A model generated the notes under the pieces. The model did no database searches and was not told the DNA's origin. It saw nothing but the letters and a program-made list of their open reading frames with translations. A DNA stretch of 45,282 bases from JBAYNW01 sp041678605 (GTDB lineage: Bacteria; Cyanobacteriota; Vampirovibrionia; Gastranaerophilales; Gastranaerophilaceae), in assembly GCA_041678605.1 (NCBI GenBank), contig JBAYNW010000015.1, positions 1 through 45,282 on the forward strand, given 5' to 3'. Made by a program: the position numbers and the translations under genes. Positions 16,781-25,595 of the stretch are shown one piece after another; position 1 is the first letter of the stretch, and every line of letters starts with the position of its first letter.

Positions 16781-18072
16781 AATTCCATCCTGCTGTTGTT
16801 TTTATCTGCTTCCACAATTTTTGGCGTTATAAAAATAACCAGTTCGGTTTCATACTTTGTTCTTAAAAGGCTTGAAAATAAAAATCCAATACCCGGAATA
16901 TCCCCGAGGCCCGGTACTTTTGTATCAGAGGATGAAGTTGAGTGAGAAAGCAATCCTGCGATAATTAAAGTTTCTCCATCCGCTAATTCCACTGTTGTAT
17001 CAACCTTTCTGGTTTTAAAACCCGGAACTCCGTATTTTGTCTGGTAGGCTTCATCTACCTCTGACACCTCCGGCGATAGCTTTAAAATAACCCTGTTAGA
17101 CTTTTCCATGATAGTCGGGGTGAAATTCAGTATTACACCGGTATTTTTAAAAGCATATGCGGTTGAGCCGGACATCGCAACTGATGCGGGGTACGGAATT
17201 TCATTACCGACATTGAAACTTCCTGCCTGCCCGTCAATTGCCAAAAGTTTCGGTTCGGCAAGTATTTTTACCAGCCCCTTTGTTTCGGCTGCGTTTATTG
17301 CCCATGCAACATTTGCGGATGAGGACGAGTATAAATACTGTCCCGCACCGTTGACTGTCGCATTGCTTAAATCCTTGAGGTCACTTATCTTAAGTACATC
17401 GGTAAGGAAGTTGGAATAATTTTCACCTATACAAAATTGAGATTGCAGAGTCTTTGTAAAGTTTCTGGATGCCTCGGTTATTTTTACCTCAAGCAAAACC
17501 TGCTTGGTCGGACTTTCCGTTAAATCCACCAGCTTTACGTTGTAAGCCTTTATTACGTTCTCGATGTTTTTCTTAACTGTTGTTGAAGAGATGTGACCTG
17601 ACATTATAACGCCGTCATCAGTGAACGAATACTTTATGTTTTCTCCCGGTGCAATTTGCTCAACTGCCTGAATAAAGGCATCCGTATCCTGCTGTACAAC
17701 CATATTAAAGAACACAGGCTTATCGGAATTTCCCCAGAAAACTAAGCTTGTCCTTCCGGCTTTTTTCCCGTTTAAAAGCAGTTCTTTAGGCGAAAGCAAA
17801 ACTAAATCGGCCAAAGACGGGTCGGTTATCGAAATTCTCTTGACAGGTTCATCAAATTTTATCAATTGGGTTTTGCCGACTGTTGAATATAATTTTTCGT
17901 TATTATCCTTGTAAGGGCTTATATTTATAGTTTTAGGCGGTAAATTGCCGTTCTTCGCAATAGATTGAGGGATGGGTTGTCCCGTATAATCCGCGGCGGC
18001 CGCCTTTACAAAGCTTGAAATCACCAAGGATAACAAAAATAATATTATTAAAAGTATTATACTCTTTTTCAA
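16777..18072 (-). CDS. cpaC: Tad pilus secretin CpaC/RcpA
   Basis: Outer-membrane channel for the Tad pilus, 431 aa, with an N-terminal signal peptide (KKSIILLIILFLLSLVISSFVKA). It has an N-terminal pilus/BON-like region ('QLIKFDEPVKRISITDPSLADLVLLSPKELLLNGKKAG') and a C-terminal secretin domain with the conserved 'VPGLGDIPGIGFLFS' and 'ELVIFITPKIV'. The start is TTG at 18072, supported by AAAAGGAG 6 nt upstream. A secretin implies a diderm envelope. Confidence 0.94.
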   Translation of the reverse strand: MKKSIILLIILFLLSLVISSFVKAAAADYTGQPIPQSIAKNGNLPPKTINISPYKDNNEKLYSTVGKTQLIKFDEPVKRISITDPSLADLVLLSPKELLLNGKKAGRTSLVFWGNSDKPVFFNMVVQQDTDAFIQAVEQIAPGENIKYSFTDDGVIMSGHISSTTVKKNIENVIKAYNVKLVDLTESPTKQVLLEVKITEASRNFTKTLQSQFCIGENYSNFLTDVLKISDLKDLSNATVNGAGQYLYSSSSANVAWAINAAETKGLVKILAEPKLLAIDGQAGSFNVGNEIPYPASVAMSGSTAYAFKNTGVILNFTPTIMEKSNRVILKLSPEVSEVDEAYQTKYGVPGFKTRKVDTTVELADGETLIIAGLLSHSTSSSDTKVPGLGDIPGIGFLFSSLLRTKYETELVIFITPKIVEADKNNSRMEL

Positions 18073-18084
18073 ATCAAACTCCTT

Positions 18085-18942
18085 TTAGTCAAACGTGACT
18101 TTAGACTTAACATTTGCTTCTATTATTTCGACTGAAGGTCCTTGAATTACAGGCTGTATAGGCTGCGGCAATCCGGAAAAATTGCTTATTGGTGGTGATG
18201 ACGGCAAATTTGGCAGCGATGACATGCCGGCCCCGGCACTGTAACTGCTTTTATAAGCAGTTTTATGTTTTTTGCGAAGAACTTTTTTGTCGCCTGCATT
18301 TCTTGCTATCAATATCACATTACCTTTGGAACTGTTTGAAATAAAATCAGAAATTTCATCCGCTGCTATTTCAAAAGTTATTCCGCTTGCGTTGGAAATA
18401 TTTGTAACTCCCAGCTTCCCGCCTTCAAAACCCATTATTTTGACATTTTCCAAAGACCAATCACTATCGGTTTTATAAACATCAACCAGAGAACCGGCCT
18501 TCATGCTGTCGGATTTGCCTTGAAAGCTGACAGCCGGCAATGTTACGGCTCTATAACCTTCTTTTAGGCTTATATCATCGTTAGAAATACGTGCTATTTG
18601 AGCTGTCGTAAAAACATCCCCGCTTGATATATCTTGTAATAAAATTTTGTTTACAACATCGGAGCGGTTATCAAAAGCGTTCTTATTGTCCGCTTCGAAC
18701 TGCTTAAAATCAACATCTTCATCCGAAACAATTTCCCCTGCCTTTAAATCGGTTTTGGCCACAGCATATGCATAATTGTTTTTGTACTCGCTTGCTTTTG
18801 TTTTCTGTATAAGCTCAATTAATTTTTGCTTTTCGACCAGCTGATTGTTCATGTTTTTAAAAACAGAGTAAGAAATCATCGTTGCCAAGGCTGCAACTAT
18901 GATTGCCAGAATTATTTTTGATGTATTCTTATTTTTCCGCAT
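18085..18942 (-). CDS. cpaB: Tad pilus periplasmic protein CpaB/RcpC (SAF domain)
   Basis: 285 aa, anchored by one N-terminal helix (IILAIIVAALATMISYSVF), followed by an SAF domain ('VAKTDLKAGEIVSDEDVDFKQF', 'LLQDISSGDVFTTAQI') and the RcpC/CpaB region. The C-terminus is Pro/Ser-rich ('SSLPNLPSSPPISNFSGLPQPIQP'). The family associates with the secretin in the periplasm. It is the first gene of the Tad operon, behind a promoter at 18963-18991; SD AGGAA. Confidence 0.9.
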   Translation of the reverse strand: MRKNKNTSKIILAIIVAALATMISYSVFKNMNNQLVEKQKLIELIQKTKASEYKNNYAYAVAKTDLKAGEIVSDEDVDFKQFEADNKNAFDNRSDVVNKILLQDISSGDVFTTAQIARISNDDISLKEGYRAVTLPAVSFQGKSDSMKAGSLVDVYKTDSDWSLENVKIMGFEGGKLGVTNISNASGITFEIAADEISDFISNSSKGNVILIARNAGDKKVLRKKHKTAYKSSYSAGAGMSSLPNLPSSPPISNFSGLPQPIQPVIQGPSVEIIEANVKSKVTFD

Positions 18943-18962
18943 AAATTCCTATCCCACTCTAT

Positions 18963-18991
18963 ATTTTACTATACAAATGTAAGGAACTCAA
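18963..18991 (-). promoter_or_regulatory. promoter of the Tad operon
   Basis: TTGAGT (complement of 18986-18991), 17-nt spacer, TAAAAT (complement of 18963-18968), about 20 nt before the cpaB start. At 19024-19058 lies a 10-bp inverted repeat (AATTTCCCAC/GTGGGAAATT), without a T-tract, which may be an operator or a hairpin ending the small gene upstream. Confidence 0.65.
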
Positions 18992-19089
18992 ATCTATACT
19001 TTATTTGGTTGATTTGCATGACAAATTTCCCACAAATACTGGCTATTCGTGGGAAATTGAAAAAACATTTAATTAAGCTTTGTTAACAA

Positions 19090-19233
19090 TTATTTTTTGT
19101 TAAGCAAAAGAACGGAAGCTAATCTGTTATTTTTCAGGCTAAATCTGAAGTTTTTAACCTGCTTATTTACATTTTCGTTATATTCTGGCTTTTGATAATT
19201 AATCAAAAATCTCATAAATTCGTGGCTATACAT
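19090..19233 (-). CDS. small ORF, 47 aa, upstream of the Tad operon
   Basis: A short frame from ATG 19233 to TAA 19090-19092, preceded by AAAGGGGTG at good spacing. The product starts MYSHEFMRFLINYQKPEYNE and ends SVLLLNKK: basic, Asn-rich, no signal peptide. No family recognised. It reads in the same direction as the Tad operon and could be a leader gene or independent. It is supported only by the ribosome-binding site and uninterrupted frame. Confidence 0.45.
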   Translation of the reverse strand: MYSHEFMRFLINYQKPEYNENVNKQVKNFRFSLKNNRLASVLLLNKK

Positions 19234-19399
19234 AACACCCCTTTCGGAAATTTAAAAATTCCAAATCTTTCACACACATATATAAACACATTTTTTTAGA
19301 AAAAATTGCCTTTTTACATGCCGATTTTTACATAAATTAACGTGCTGAACCGTAATCGTTAGCAGGAATTATCACGGTCTTAAGTATCGAGATTTAACG

Positions 19400-19590
19400 T
19401 ACTAATTGCCTTCCCCTTGCGGGGAGGCCGTCCTTTCAATGTGAGCGGCGAAGACGCGAACGTTAGAAAGGCGGGTGAGGGTAAAACGCAATCACAATCA
19501 GCTTTTCACCCCCTCCCTGAATTTCTGGCACTCGGTACCTCGCACCGAAATTCATCCCTCCCCTCAAGGGGGCGGGCAAGCGAACGCCTA
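19400..19590. repeat. GC-rich dispersed repeat (CCCTTG...GTGAGGG / CTCCC...GGGGGCGGG)
   Basis: Much more GC-rich than its surroundings and internally palindromic: CCCCTTGCGGGGAGG near the left end, GTCCTTT/GAAAGGC flanking the first half, GAATTTC/GAAATTC and CCTCCCCTCAAGGGGG in the second half. Its left half shares the CCCCTTG...GGTGAGGGT layout with the element inside the CDS at 32811-32942. No convincing gene. The rest of 19234-19738 is AT-rich non-coding sequence apart from weak promoter-like TAAAAT at 19715. Confidence 0.55.
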
Positions 19591-19738
19591 TTATTAAAGA
19601 GTTTCAGCTCTACTTGATTCCTGCTGAACTATTACCGCTGAAAATAATGTTAATTTTTATTACAAAACTAGCAAAAAAATTCTTTCAGCATGTTTTAGGC
19701 AATGGTGTAGGGGTAAAATAAACTAAAAAGGAGAAAAG

Positions 19739-20134
19739 ATGAAAGTCGGATTTTCAACAGCATTGAACTATAATAGTTCAAACCAAAACAACAAACAAAT
19801 CAGCCAACCAAGCTTCAAGTCCATTCATGTTGGTAACTGGGTACCCGATGTAGTTGCCAATGTATTGGCAAATTCAAAAAACATGAAGGAGATTGGCAAG
19901 GAATATGATATCTTTGCTAAATATTCTTTTTGGAGCAATACATTAAAATTAAATATAAAGAAACTTGTAAATGCAGATCCGAAAATCCGTCGGCAAAAAG
20001 GCGGCTTCTCTAGTCTTGCTGAATCTTATACCATGCTTCTTACGGAGAAAAATTCTAAAGACTCGCTTGAAGATCAATTAAAAGCCCTCACTCCCGAAAA
20101 AATAGAAGAATTTATCAAAAATGAAGATTTATAA
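19739..20134 (+). CDS. hypothetical protein, possibly order-specific
   Basis: 131 aa, no recognised family. The N-terminal stretch MKVGFSTALNYNSSNQNNKQ is polar and disordered and leads into PSFKSIHVG; the rest is helical and Lys-rich ('ALTPEKIEEFIKNEDL'). No signal peptide or membrane segment. AAAAAGGAGAAAAG immediately upstream fixes the start. The low-complexity Asn/Gln-rich opening plus an F-x-[GS] patch resembles that of 29099-29638. Confidence 0.65.
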   Translation: MKVGFSTALNYNSSNQNNKQISQPSFKSIHVGNWVPDVVANVLANSKNMKEIGKEYDIFAKYSFWSNTLKLNIKKLVNADPKIRRQKGGFSSLAESYTMLLTEKNSKDSLEDQLKALTPEKIEEFIKNEDL

Positions 20135-20167
20135 TCTTCAACAAAAAACAAGCAGGACAAGAGTAAA

Positions 20168-20245
20168 ATAGTAAAAGGGTCGATAAGTCGAAGGGCTGAA
20201 AGGCTTAAGGGCTTAAGGGTTGAAAGGTCGAAGGGTCGAACGGTT
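20168..20245. repeat. GTCGAAGGG / GGCTTAAG short tandem repeat array
   Basis: About nine degenerate 7-10-nt units (GTCGATAA, GTCGAAGGG, CTGAAAGG, CTTAAGGG, TTGAAAGG, GTCGAACGG) between two convergent genes. Same family as other GTTGAAAG arrays in the window. Confidence 0.65.
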
Positions 20246-20284
20246 CTGTTCTCAATTACCAATTACCAATTTCCTTTCCTCTTT

Positions 20285-21262
20285 TTATTTGACCCTGTTC
20301 CAGTCCACGACAGCCGTCATGCCCGCACGCAGGCCGTCGGTTTTTTCAATCGGAACAGCTCGGACTTCAAATGTTTTCATGTCAAAATCACCGCGGATTC
20401 TTGTTGCACGCCATGTCGCAAAATTTCCCAATGCTGAAATGTAATTGACCCTGACCCTTACAGGCTTTTTGCCGATTGCGGGAATTTTTACGTCAAATTC
20501 GCTCCCGATGCGGATTTTTGCAATTAAATCTTCTCTCAGATTAAACACAACCCAATTGTCGTCTACGCTTACCACAGTTATAATCGGGTATCCGGCCCCG
20601 ACCAACTCGCCTTCCTCAACCGAAATATCGGTAATCTGCCCTGAAATCGGCGATTTAATCTGGTTTTCACTCAGGTAAGAATTCACCTCGCTGACAGCCC
20701 CTTTTGCTCTGTTAACGTTGGCAACAGCGGACATTTTATCCTCAACCCTTTCGCCCCTCATAAGCATCTGGTAATTAGATTTTGCGGCATCGACCGATCT
20801 GGACGCACTCTTATACTGGGCTGTGGCTTCGTCAAGCTTTTGGGTTGCAATGACCCCTTCGGCGTGAAGTTTGTTCATTCTGTTGTAAGTCTTTTGAGCC
20901 AGTTCCATGCCAGCTTGTGCCTGTCTTAAACTGCTCAATGCCATGTTCCGCTGCTCAGACCTCGCACCGTTATTAACTTTTTCCTCCTGAGCCAGTGCCA
21001 AATCAAGTGCGGCGTCGGATTGGGAAACTTTGGCCGAAATATCCGGAGTGTCAAGCGTGATAAGAAGCTGGCCGGCTTCTATCATTTCACCTTTTTTAAC
21101 ATGGATTGCCTTGACTCTGCCCGTGATTTTCGATGACAAATCAACCGTTTTTGTGTCAACCTCGCCCTGAATAAGCATTGTGCGGTTTTTCTTGACCGCA
21201 ATAGCCGTCAGAATAAGTATTGCTACAATCAATAATATAACTATTAAACTTTTTTTATTCAT
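20285..21262 (-). CDS. HlyD/EmrA-type periplasmic adaptor (membrane fusion protein)
   Basis: 325-aa inner-membrane-anchored adaptor of a tripartite export system. It has an N-terminal membrane helix (SLIVILLIVAILILTAIAV), the first biotinyl-lipoyl half ('GRVKAIHVKKGEMIEAGQLLITLD'), a long coiled-coil hairpin (about 75-185), the second lipoyl half ('IKSPISGQITDISVEEGELVGAG') and a beta-barrel ('VRVNYISALGNFATWRATR'). I chose ATG 21262, since GTGAGG lies 6 nt upstream; an in-frame GTG at 21274 overlaps the tolC stop. It is directly coupled to the TolC-like gene. No inner-membrane pump gene is adjacent. Confidence 0.88.
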   Translation of the reverse strand: MNKKSLIVILLIVAILILTAIAVKKNRTMLIQGEVDTKTVDLSSKITGRVKAIHVKKGEMIEAGQLLITLDTPDISAKVSQSDAALDLALAQEEKVNNGARSEQRNMALSSLRQAQAGMELAQKTYNRMNKLHAEGVIATQKLDEATAQYKSASRSVDAAKSNYQMLMRGERVEDKMSAVANVNRAKGAVSEVNSYLSENQIKSPISGQITDISVEEGELVGAGYPIITVVSVDDNWVVFNLREDLIAKIRIGSEFDVKIPAIGKKPVRVRVNYISALGNFATWRATRIRGDFDMKTFEVRAVPIEKTDGLRAGMTAVVDWNRVK

Positions 21263-21270
21263 TTTCATCC

Positions 21271-22635
21271 TCACAGTTTCTCTTTTGTCGAATTTTTAAT
21301 ATAATTCAAAATTTCTTCCGCACTTCCGTCCGTTTTCAAAAGTTCGGTTAAAGTCACATCGTAATTGTAAATCGCATTCAGCCTTTGGATTTTTACGCCC
21401 GAAAGTGCTGTTTGAGCGTCAGTAACGGACAGGGAAGTACCAAAACCTTCGTTAAATGCCAGAGTAGTGGTTCTCAAAGCCTCATCCGCATTTTCTATTG
21501 ATTTGTTCGTACTGTCATACTGTTCTTTGTATTTCATTAATTCTTCATACTTTTTTGTAACAAGGCTTTCAACGTTGTTTTGGGCGTCTATTTTTTCATA
21601 ATTAACCTGTTTTCTGACGCAATCTGCAGCTTTGACGTTATTTTCACGTGTTAATCCGTCGAAAAGCATCCAATTTACAGTACCTCCGACAGCCCAACTT
21701 GGAATTTGATAAGATTGGTTTTGCGAAGCCAGAACATCATAAGCAAAAAGTGTTACCGTCGGAGAGTAATTTGCAACCTCACTCCTGTAATTTGCCTGAG
21801 CAAGCTTCTTCTTGGCATCCATTTGCTTAAGATTAGGGTTTTTTTCAAGAGCAAGCCTTTTAAATTCATCCAATTTCGCAAAATCGCTGTTGTAAACAAA
21901 TAAAAGAGAACTTGGGATTATCTCAATTCCCTTCAAATCTACATTATCAGCTTTGATAAGGGTTTTTAGGCCTTCTTCTACAATATTTTTATCTCTGACA
22001 GATGCTTCAAACTCCCTTTCTGCCTGAGCAAAAGCAACTTCGGCGTGGAGTCTTTCTGATTTTGGAATAATCCCCGCTTTTTCAAGTTTTTTGGCATCTT
22101 CCAAATGTTTTTTTGTTGTTTCGTAAACCTGTTTTCTTACAGTTACGACGTCTTCGGCCAGCCTCAGACCGTAGTAACGCTTAACCAGCTCGGCGGTCAG
22201 GTCGTTTGTAACAAGCCGGTACTTTTCGTTTGTGGCCTCAAGCTTGGCTCTGGCAGCGGCATTGAGGGCGAGGATTTTTCCTCCGGTAAATATATTCCAT
22301 GTGGCTCCGGCCGTTGTGAGCCAGAGGTTTTCATCCTGCAGGGTTACAGCCCCTAAAGCTCCCATCCCGACGGTTATTGGGCCGTTAAAATGTATAAGGC
22401 TGCTGTTTATGCCGATTTTTGGGAAAAAATGCCCGATTGCAGCTTTTTTTTGGTATTTTTTTTCCTTAACTTCCTCTAAGGTGGCCTTAATCCCATTGTT
22501 GTTGGTCAGCATAAGTTCATAGGCCTGCTCAAAACTCAGGTCCAATTTCTCGACAGAACCGGTCTTAACTTCGTCTGCTAATACAAATTGGCCCACAAAT
22601 ATCCCTATTAAAATAGCAATTAATTTATTTCTCAT
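21271..22635 (-). CDS. TolC family outer-membrane efflux protein
   Basis: 454 aa with a signal peptide (MRNKLIAILIGIFVGQFVLA) and two long repeats of the TolC/OEP fold: 'LSFEQAYELMLTNNNGIKATLEEVKEKKYQKKAAIGHFFPKIG' in the first half and 'FKRLALEKNPNLKQMDAKKKLAQANYRSEVANYSPTV' in the second. It forms the outer-membrane duct for the adaptor encoded just downstream. Only a weak ribosome-binding site (ACGG) precedes the ATG. Substrate cannot be inferred. Confidence 0.9.
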   Translation of the reverse strand: MRNKLIAILIGIFVGQFVLADEVKTGSVEKLDLSFEQAYELMLTNNNGIKATLEEVKEKKYQKKAAIGHFFPKIGINSSLIHFNGPITVGMGALGAVTLQDENLWLTTAGATWNIFTGGKILALNAAARAKLEATNEKYRLVTNDLTAELVKRYYGLRLAEDVVTVRKQVYETTKKHLEDAKKLEKAGIIPKSERLHAEVAFAQAEREFEASVRDKNIVEEGLKTLIKADNVDLKGIEIIPSSLLFVYNSDFAKLDEFKRLALEKNPNLKQMDAKKKLAQANYRSEVANYSPTVTLFAYDVLASQNQSYQIPSWAVGGTVNWMLFDGLTRENNVKAADCVRKQVNYEKIDAQNNVESLVTKKYEELMKYKEQYDSTNKSIENADEALRTTTLAFNEGFGTSLSVTDAQTALSGVKIQRLNAIYNYDVTLTELLKTDGSAEEILNYIKNSTKEKL

Positions 22636-22825
22636 AATTACCGTTCAAATTAAGTCTAAAACAACTACCCATCAGAAGATAATAGTCGAAAACGGGAACA
22701 AGTTCCAGTTTTTGTGAAGAAATATTTCAATATTGCTACAAAATATAAAGTTTGGTTAAAAAATGCCGATTAATAAATCACAAGCAAAAGAGATTACGAA
22801 AAAATAGGGATAAAGGTATCGGAAA

Positions 22826-23326
22826 ATGAGTCTAAGTGTTTCATACAATCAAAATATAAGAAACGGAATTGACGCAGCTGCTTTGAAAGAAGTTACTCAA
22901 CAAATCTTTCAAAGAGCAAACTCAAAACCCGCTGATTTGTCAAGCCTGGACTTAACCAAATTCAACAGAGCCAGCCTTGGAACAGATTTGTACAGCGGAA
23001 AAATCGATGCAGATACTGCCCGCCAAATTTCTATGGCAAACTCAGGAATACAGGTTAGTTTGAGTGAAAATGCTCTTAACAGCCTGAAATACCTGAGCGG
23101 CGAAGCTTCTAAATCAATCTTCAAAAGCGTCGACGGTAAAATTACCTTAGCGGAAAACCAAGAAGTTTATAAAAATCAAAAAAGTTTCGAATTGCCTACA
23201 TTCGGCCGCCTGACTGAAACTGCTGATTTAGATTCAGACAGAAGAGGCTCAAACCCTTTCTACAAAGGCGAATTGCTGAATGCCAAGAAGGAAGAAAAAG
23301 AAGAAGGCCTAAACGTATTCGCCTAG
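22826..23326 (+). CDS. hypothetical protein
   Basis: 166 aa, soluble, no recognised family. Opens MSLSVSYNQNIRNGIDAAAL; the middle is helical with Ser/Asn-rich loops ('ISMANSGIQVSLSENALNSLKYLSGEAS'), and the C-terminus is acidic then hydrophobic ('KKEEKEEGLNVFA'). AAGG lies upstream of the ATG. It is monocistronic and ends in a strong intrinsic terminator (23354-23380). It is divergent from the TolC/HlyD pair with 190 nt between. Confidence 0.6.
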   Translation: MSLSVSYNQNIRNGIDAAALKEVTQQIFQRANSKPADLSSLDLTKFNRASLGTDLYSGKIDADTARQISMANSGIQVSLSENALNSLKYLSGEASKSIFKSVDGKITLAENQEVYKNQKSFELPTFGRLTETADLDSDRRGSNPFYKGELLNAKKEEKEEGLNVFA

Positions 23327-23353
23327 AGGATTACAAAGAAATTTACATTATTG

Positions 23354-23380
23354 AAGGAGATTTTAAAAAATCTCCTTTTT
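23354..23380 (+). terminator. intrinsic terminator
   Basis: Stem GGAGATTT / AAATCTCC (23356-23375) followed by TTTTTCC and further Ts. Confidence 0.85.
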
Positions 23381-23532
23381 CCTTTGTTTTTGGCACTTTT
23401 TCGTCACCTATTATTAAGAAATATTAAGAAATTTATAAGAAGTATATACAAAATAGGCAATTTTTATCTAAAAAATATCTTTATATAGATACGAGGATAT
23501 TAAAGAGTACAAGTTATAAAAGGAGAACAAAA

Positions 23533-23721
23533 ATGGCAAGAGTTTTAATTTCAATGCCTGAGAGATTTTTAGATGAAATTGACACAGTTGCGGGCAATGA
23601 AAACCGTTCACGTTCTGAGTTAATCAGAGAAGCATTAAGAACTTACATACACAGAAACAAAGTAAGGGATAATCAACTGGCAACAAAAAATGCGGCAATT
23701 TTAGACGCACTACTGGACTAA
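23533..23721 (+). CDS. ribbon-helix-helix (CopG-family) DNA-binding protein
   Basis: 62-aa dimeric DNA-binding protein: beta strand 'ARVLISMPERFLDEID' followed by 'NRSRSELIREALRTYIHRNK', the standard RHH pattern of CopG/NikR/MazE-like regulators. AAAAGGAG supports the start. No toxin gene follows, so it is either an orphan antitoxin or a stand-alone regulator. A short inverted repeat TATCT-N6-AGATA (23476-23491) about 45 nt upstream could be its own operator. The 96 nt between it and the next terminator contain a second open stretch in another frame (about 23722-23805). Confidence 0.82.
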   Translation: MARVLISMPERFLDEIDTVAGNENRSRSELIREALRTYIHRNKVRDNQLATKNAAILDALLD

Positions 23722-23816
23722 CAGGCTGAACTTAAGGAAAACACAGGCAGCTGAGGATGAGGCACTCGATATTTGTGAAATTTTTATTGAGGATTTAAGA
23801 GATTAAGAGAATTTTT

Positions 23817-23842
23817 AAAAAGCGGTCATTGACCGCTTTTTT
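23817..23842 (+). terminator. intrinsic terminator after the RHH gene
   Basis: AAAAAGCGGTC / GACCGCTTTTTTT stem with a 3-nt loop and T-tract. Confidence 0.85.
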
Positions 23843-23888
23843 TGTGCTAAAGTAGGATAAAATGCAGATTTGAGTTAAGGAGAAACGA

Positions 23889-25529
23889 ATGGCTACCTTA
23901 GAATTTTTTACTGATTCGGATGAACTGAAATCGATTACTTCTGCGGCACGTGCTACAATCATGGCACCATTTTTCGGAAACAATGTAAAAGTGGTCAAAG
24001 ATGTCGAGGAAGCTTATAATTTGTCAAAAAACAGCCCCGGGACTGTTGAATTGACAGGCATGCCCGTGTTTAAGCCCGAAAAATTGGGCTTACCAAGAGG
24101 TGCCAACCAGCTTTTGTTCAATGACGGGGCGGTTGTCGGACGTTGTGCCGCGGCGAGAAAAATCGTCGGCGAGCCGAATTGCGATATTGCAGCATTGCTT
24201 CCGATTATCAGAGAGGCAGTCTACCAAACCCGCAGCAAATTAATGTACAAAAGCGAAGTCGTAGTCGGATTAGATAAGGATTTTATGATAAAAGCCCACC
24301 TGCTTATCCCGAAACCCTTCGTAAACAACCTGTATTCCTGGATGCTGAATTTTCAGTACATAACAAAAACTTACGAAAATATGTATAAAAAATCACGAAA
24401 AATCAACGAGGGCGATATTTACGTCTTTTCAGACCCCGATTGGACACATCCGGATTTTCCTTACGGATTAACCTTCTTTGACCCAAAACACAATTGTGCG
24501 GCAATTTTGGGGATGAGATATTTCGGCGAACATAAAAAGGGAACTCTAACTCTCGCATGGGGAGCAGCTGCAAGAAACGGTTACGCATCCTGCCATGGCG
24601 GAATGAAAAAGTATAATTTAGGGAAAAAATCTTTTCAGGCGGCGGTTTTCGGACTTTCAGGCTCCGGCAAGTCAACAATTACGCATGCAAAAGGTAAATA
24701 TGATGTTACCGTGCTGCATGACGATGCGTTCATCATAAATGTCAAAGATAAGTATTCAATAGCATTGGAGCCGGCCTATTTTGACAAAACTCAGGATTAC
24801 CCGATTGAATGCGAAGACAACAAATATATAATTACACAGCAAAATAACGGGGTGATTCAGGGTAAAGACGGAAAACTTTACTCAATTACCGAGGATGTAA
24901 GAAACGGCAACGGACGTGCGGTTAAGTCGAAACTCTGGTCGCCAAACCGTCTTGACAGAATTGATGAAGCCATCAATGCAATTTTTTGGCTGATGAAAGA
25001 CCCTGCAATTCCTCCTGTGATAAAGCTTTTGGGACCGTCTTTGGGAGCCGCCATGGGTGCAACACTTGCAACAAAAAGAACTTCGGCGGAAAGATTGCCC
25101 GACGGAGTTGATGCCAATGCACTTGTTTTTGAGCCTTATGCAAACCCTTTCAGAGTATATCCGCTTGAGATGGATTATACGAGGTTTAAAAAGCTGTTTG
25201 AGGACGGCGTTGATTGCTATGTACTTAACACAGGGGACTTTATGGGCAAAAAAATTCAGCCGAAAGATACTCTGGGAATAATTGAAGCGATTGCCGAAGG
25301 CAGTGCAAAGTTTGAAAAATCGGGTGACTTTTCCGATATCCAAACAATGCATGTCGAAGGTTTTGTGGCAGATTTTAATGATAAAGAATATGCAAAAGAA
25401 TTTAAAAAAAGCATGACGGATAGAATTGATTTTGTTAAATCAAGGGAAAAAGAAAAGGCGGGATTGGATAAATTGCCGCCGGACGCAATTGATGCATTGC
25501 AAAATGTTGTCAAGCAGATTGTAATTTAG
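23889..25529 (+). CDS. pckA: ATP-dependent phosphoenolpyruvate carboxykinase-like protein
   Basis: Predicted to interconvert oxaloacetate and PEP using ATP (gluconeogenesis or anaplerosis). 546 aa, normal for the family. Visible motifs: 'YFGEHKKGTLTL' and 'ASCHGG' (substrate and metal site region), the P-loop GLSGSGKST at 255-263 (family form GLSGTGKTT), 'HDDAF' at 277-281 (kinase-2-like Asp pair) and 'EPAYFDKTQDYP', matching the 'GCYAKT' segment of known enzymes. The sequence diverges from the E. coli enzyme, so the family call is firm but the exact reaction is inferred. SD AAGGAG; TAAAAT at 23858-23863 is a likely -10. Pyk lies 2 kb downstream. Confidence 0.8.
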   Translation: MATLEFFTDSDELKSITSAARATIMAPFFGNNVKVVKDVEEAYNLSKNSPGTVELTGMPVFKPEKLGLPRGANQLLFNDGAVVGRCAAARKIVGEPNCDIAALLPIIREAVYQTRSKLMYKSEVVVGLDKDFMIKAHLLIPKPFVNNLYSWMLNFQYITKTYENMYKKSRKINEGDIYVFSDPDWTHPDFPYGLTFFDPKHNCAAILGMRYFGEHKKGTLTLAWGAAARNGYASCHGGMKKYNLGKKSFQAAVFGLSGSGKSTITHAKGKYDVTVLHDDAFIINVKDKYSIALEPAYFDKTQDYPIECEDNKYIITQQNNGVIQGKDGKLYSITEDVRNGNGRAVKSKLWSPNRLDRIDEAINAIFWLMKDPAIPPVIKLLGPSLGAAMGATLATKRTSAERLPDGVDANALVFEPYANPFRVYPLEMDYTRFKKLFEDGVDCYVLNTGDFMGKKIQPKDTLGIIEAIAEGSAKFEKSGDFSDIQTMHVEGFVADFNDKEYAKEFKKSMTDRIDFVKSREKEKAGLDKLPPDAIDALQNVVKQIVI

Positions 25530-25536
25530 ATTAAAA

Positions 25537-25568
25537 AAAGGGGCCAAACCTGACGGTTTGGCCCCTTT
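25537..25568. terminator. bidirectional intrinsic terminator
   Basis: 14-bp perfect stem AAAGGGGCCAAACC (25537-25550) / GGTTTGGCCCCTTT (25555-25568) with a TGAC loop between convergent genes; A/T-rich flanks on both sides. Confidence 0.88.
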
Positions 25569-25595
25569 AAATTTAATTTTCAGAACAGCTTGGTG

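Noticed and set aside
19417..19617. 66-codon frame in the GC-rich element upstream of 19739
   Set aside because: Lies entirely in a palindromic dispersed repeat, with no ribosome-binding site.
24882..25352. 156-codon minus-strand frame inside the PEPCK gene
   Set aside because: Antisense to a well-supported CDS; composition is that of a reverse-frame shadow.
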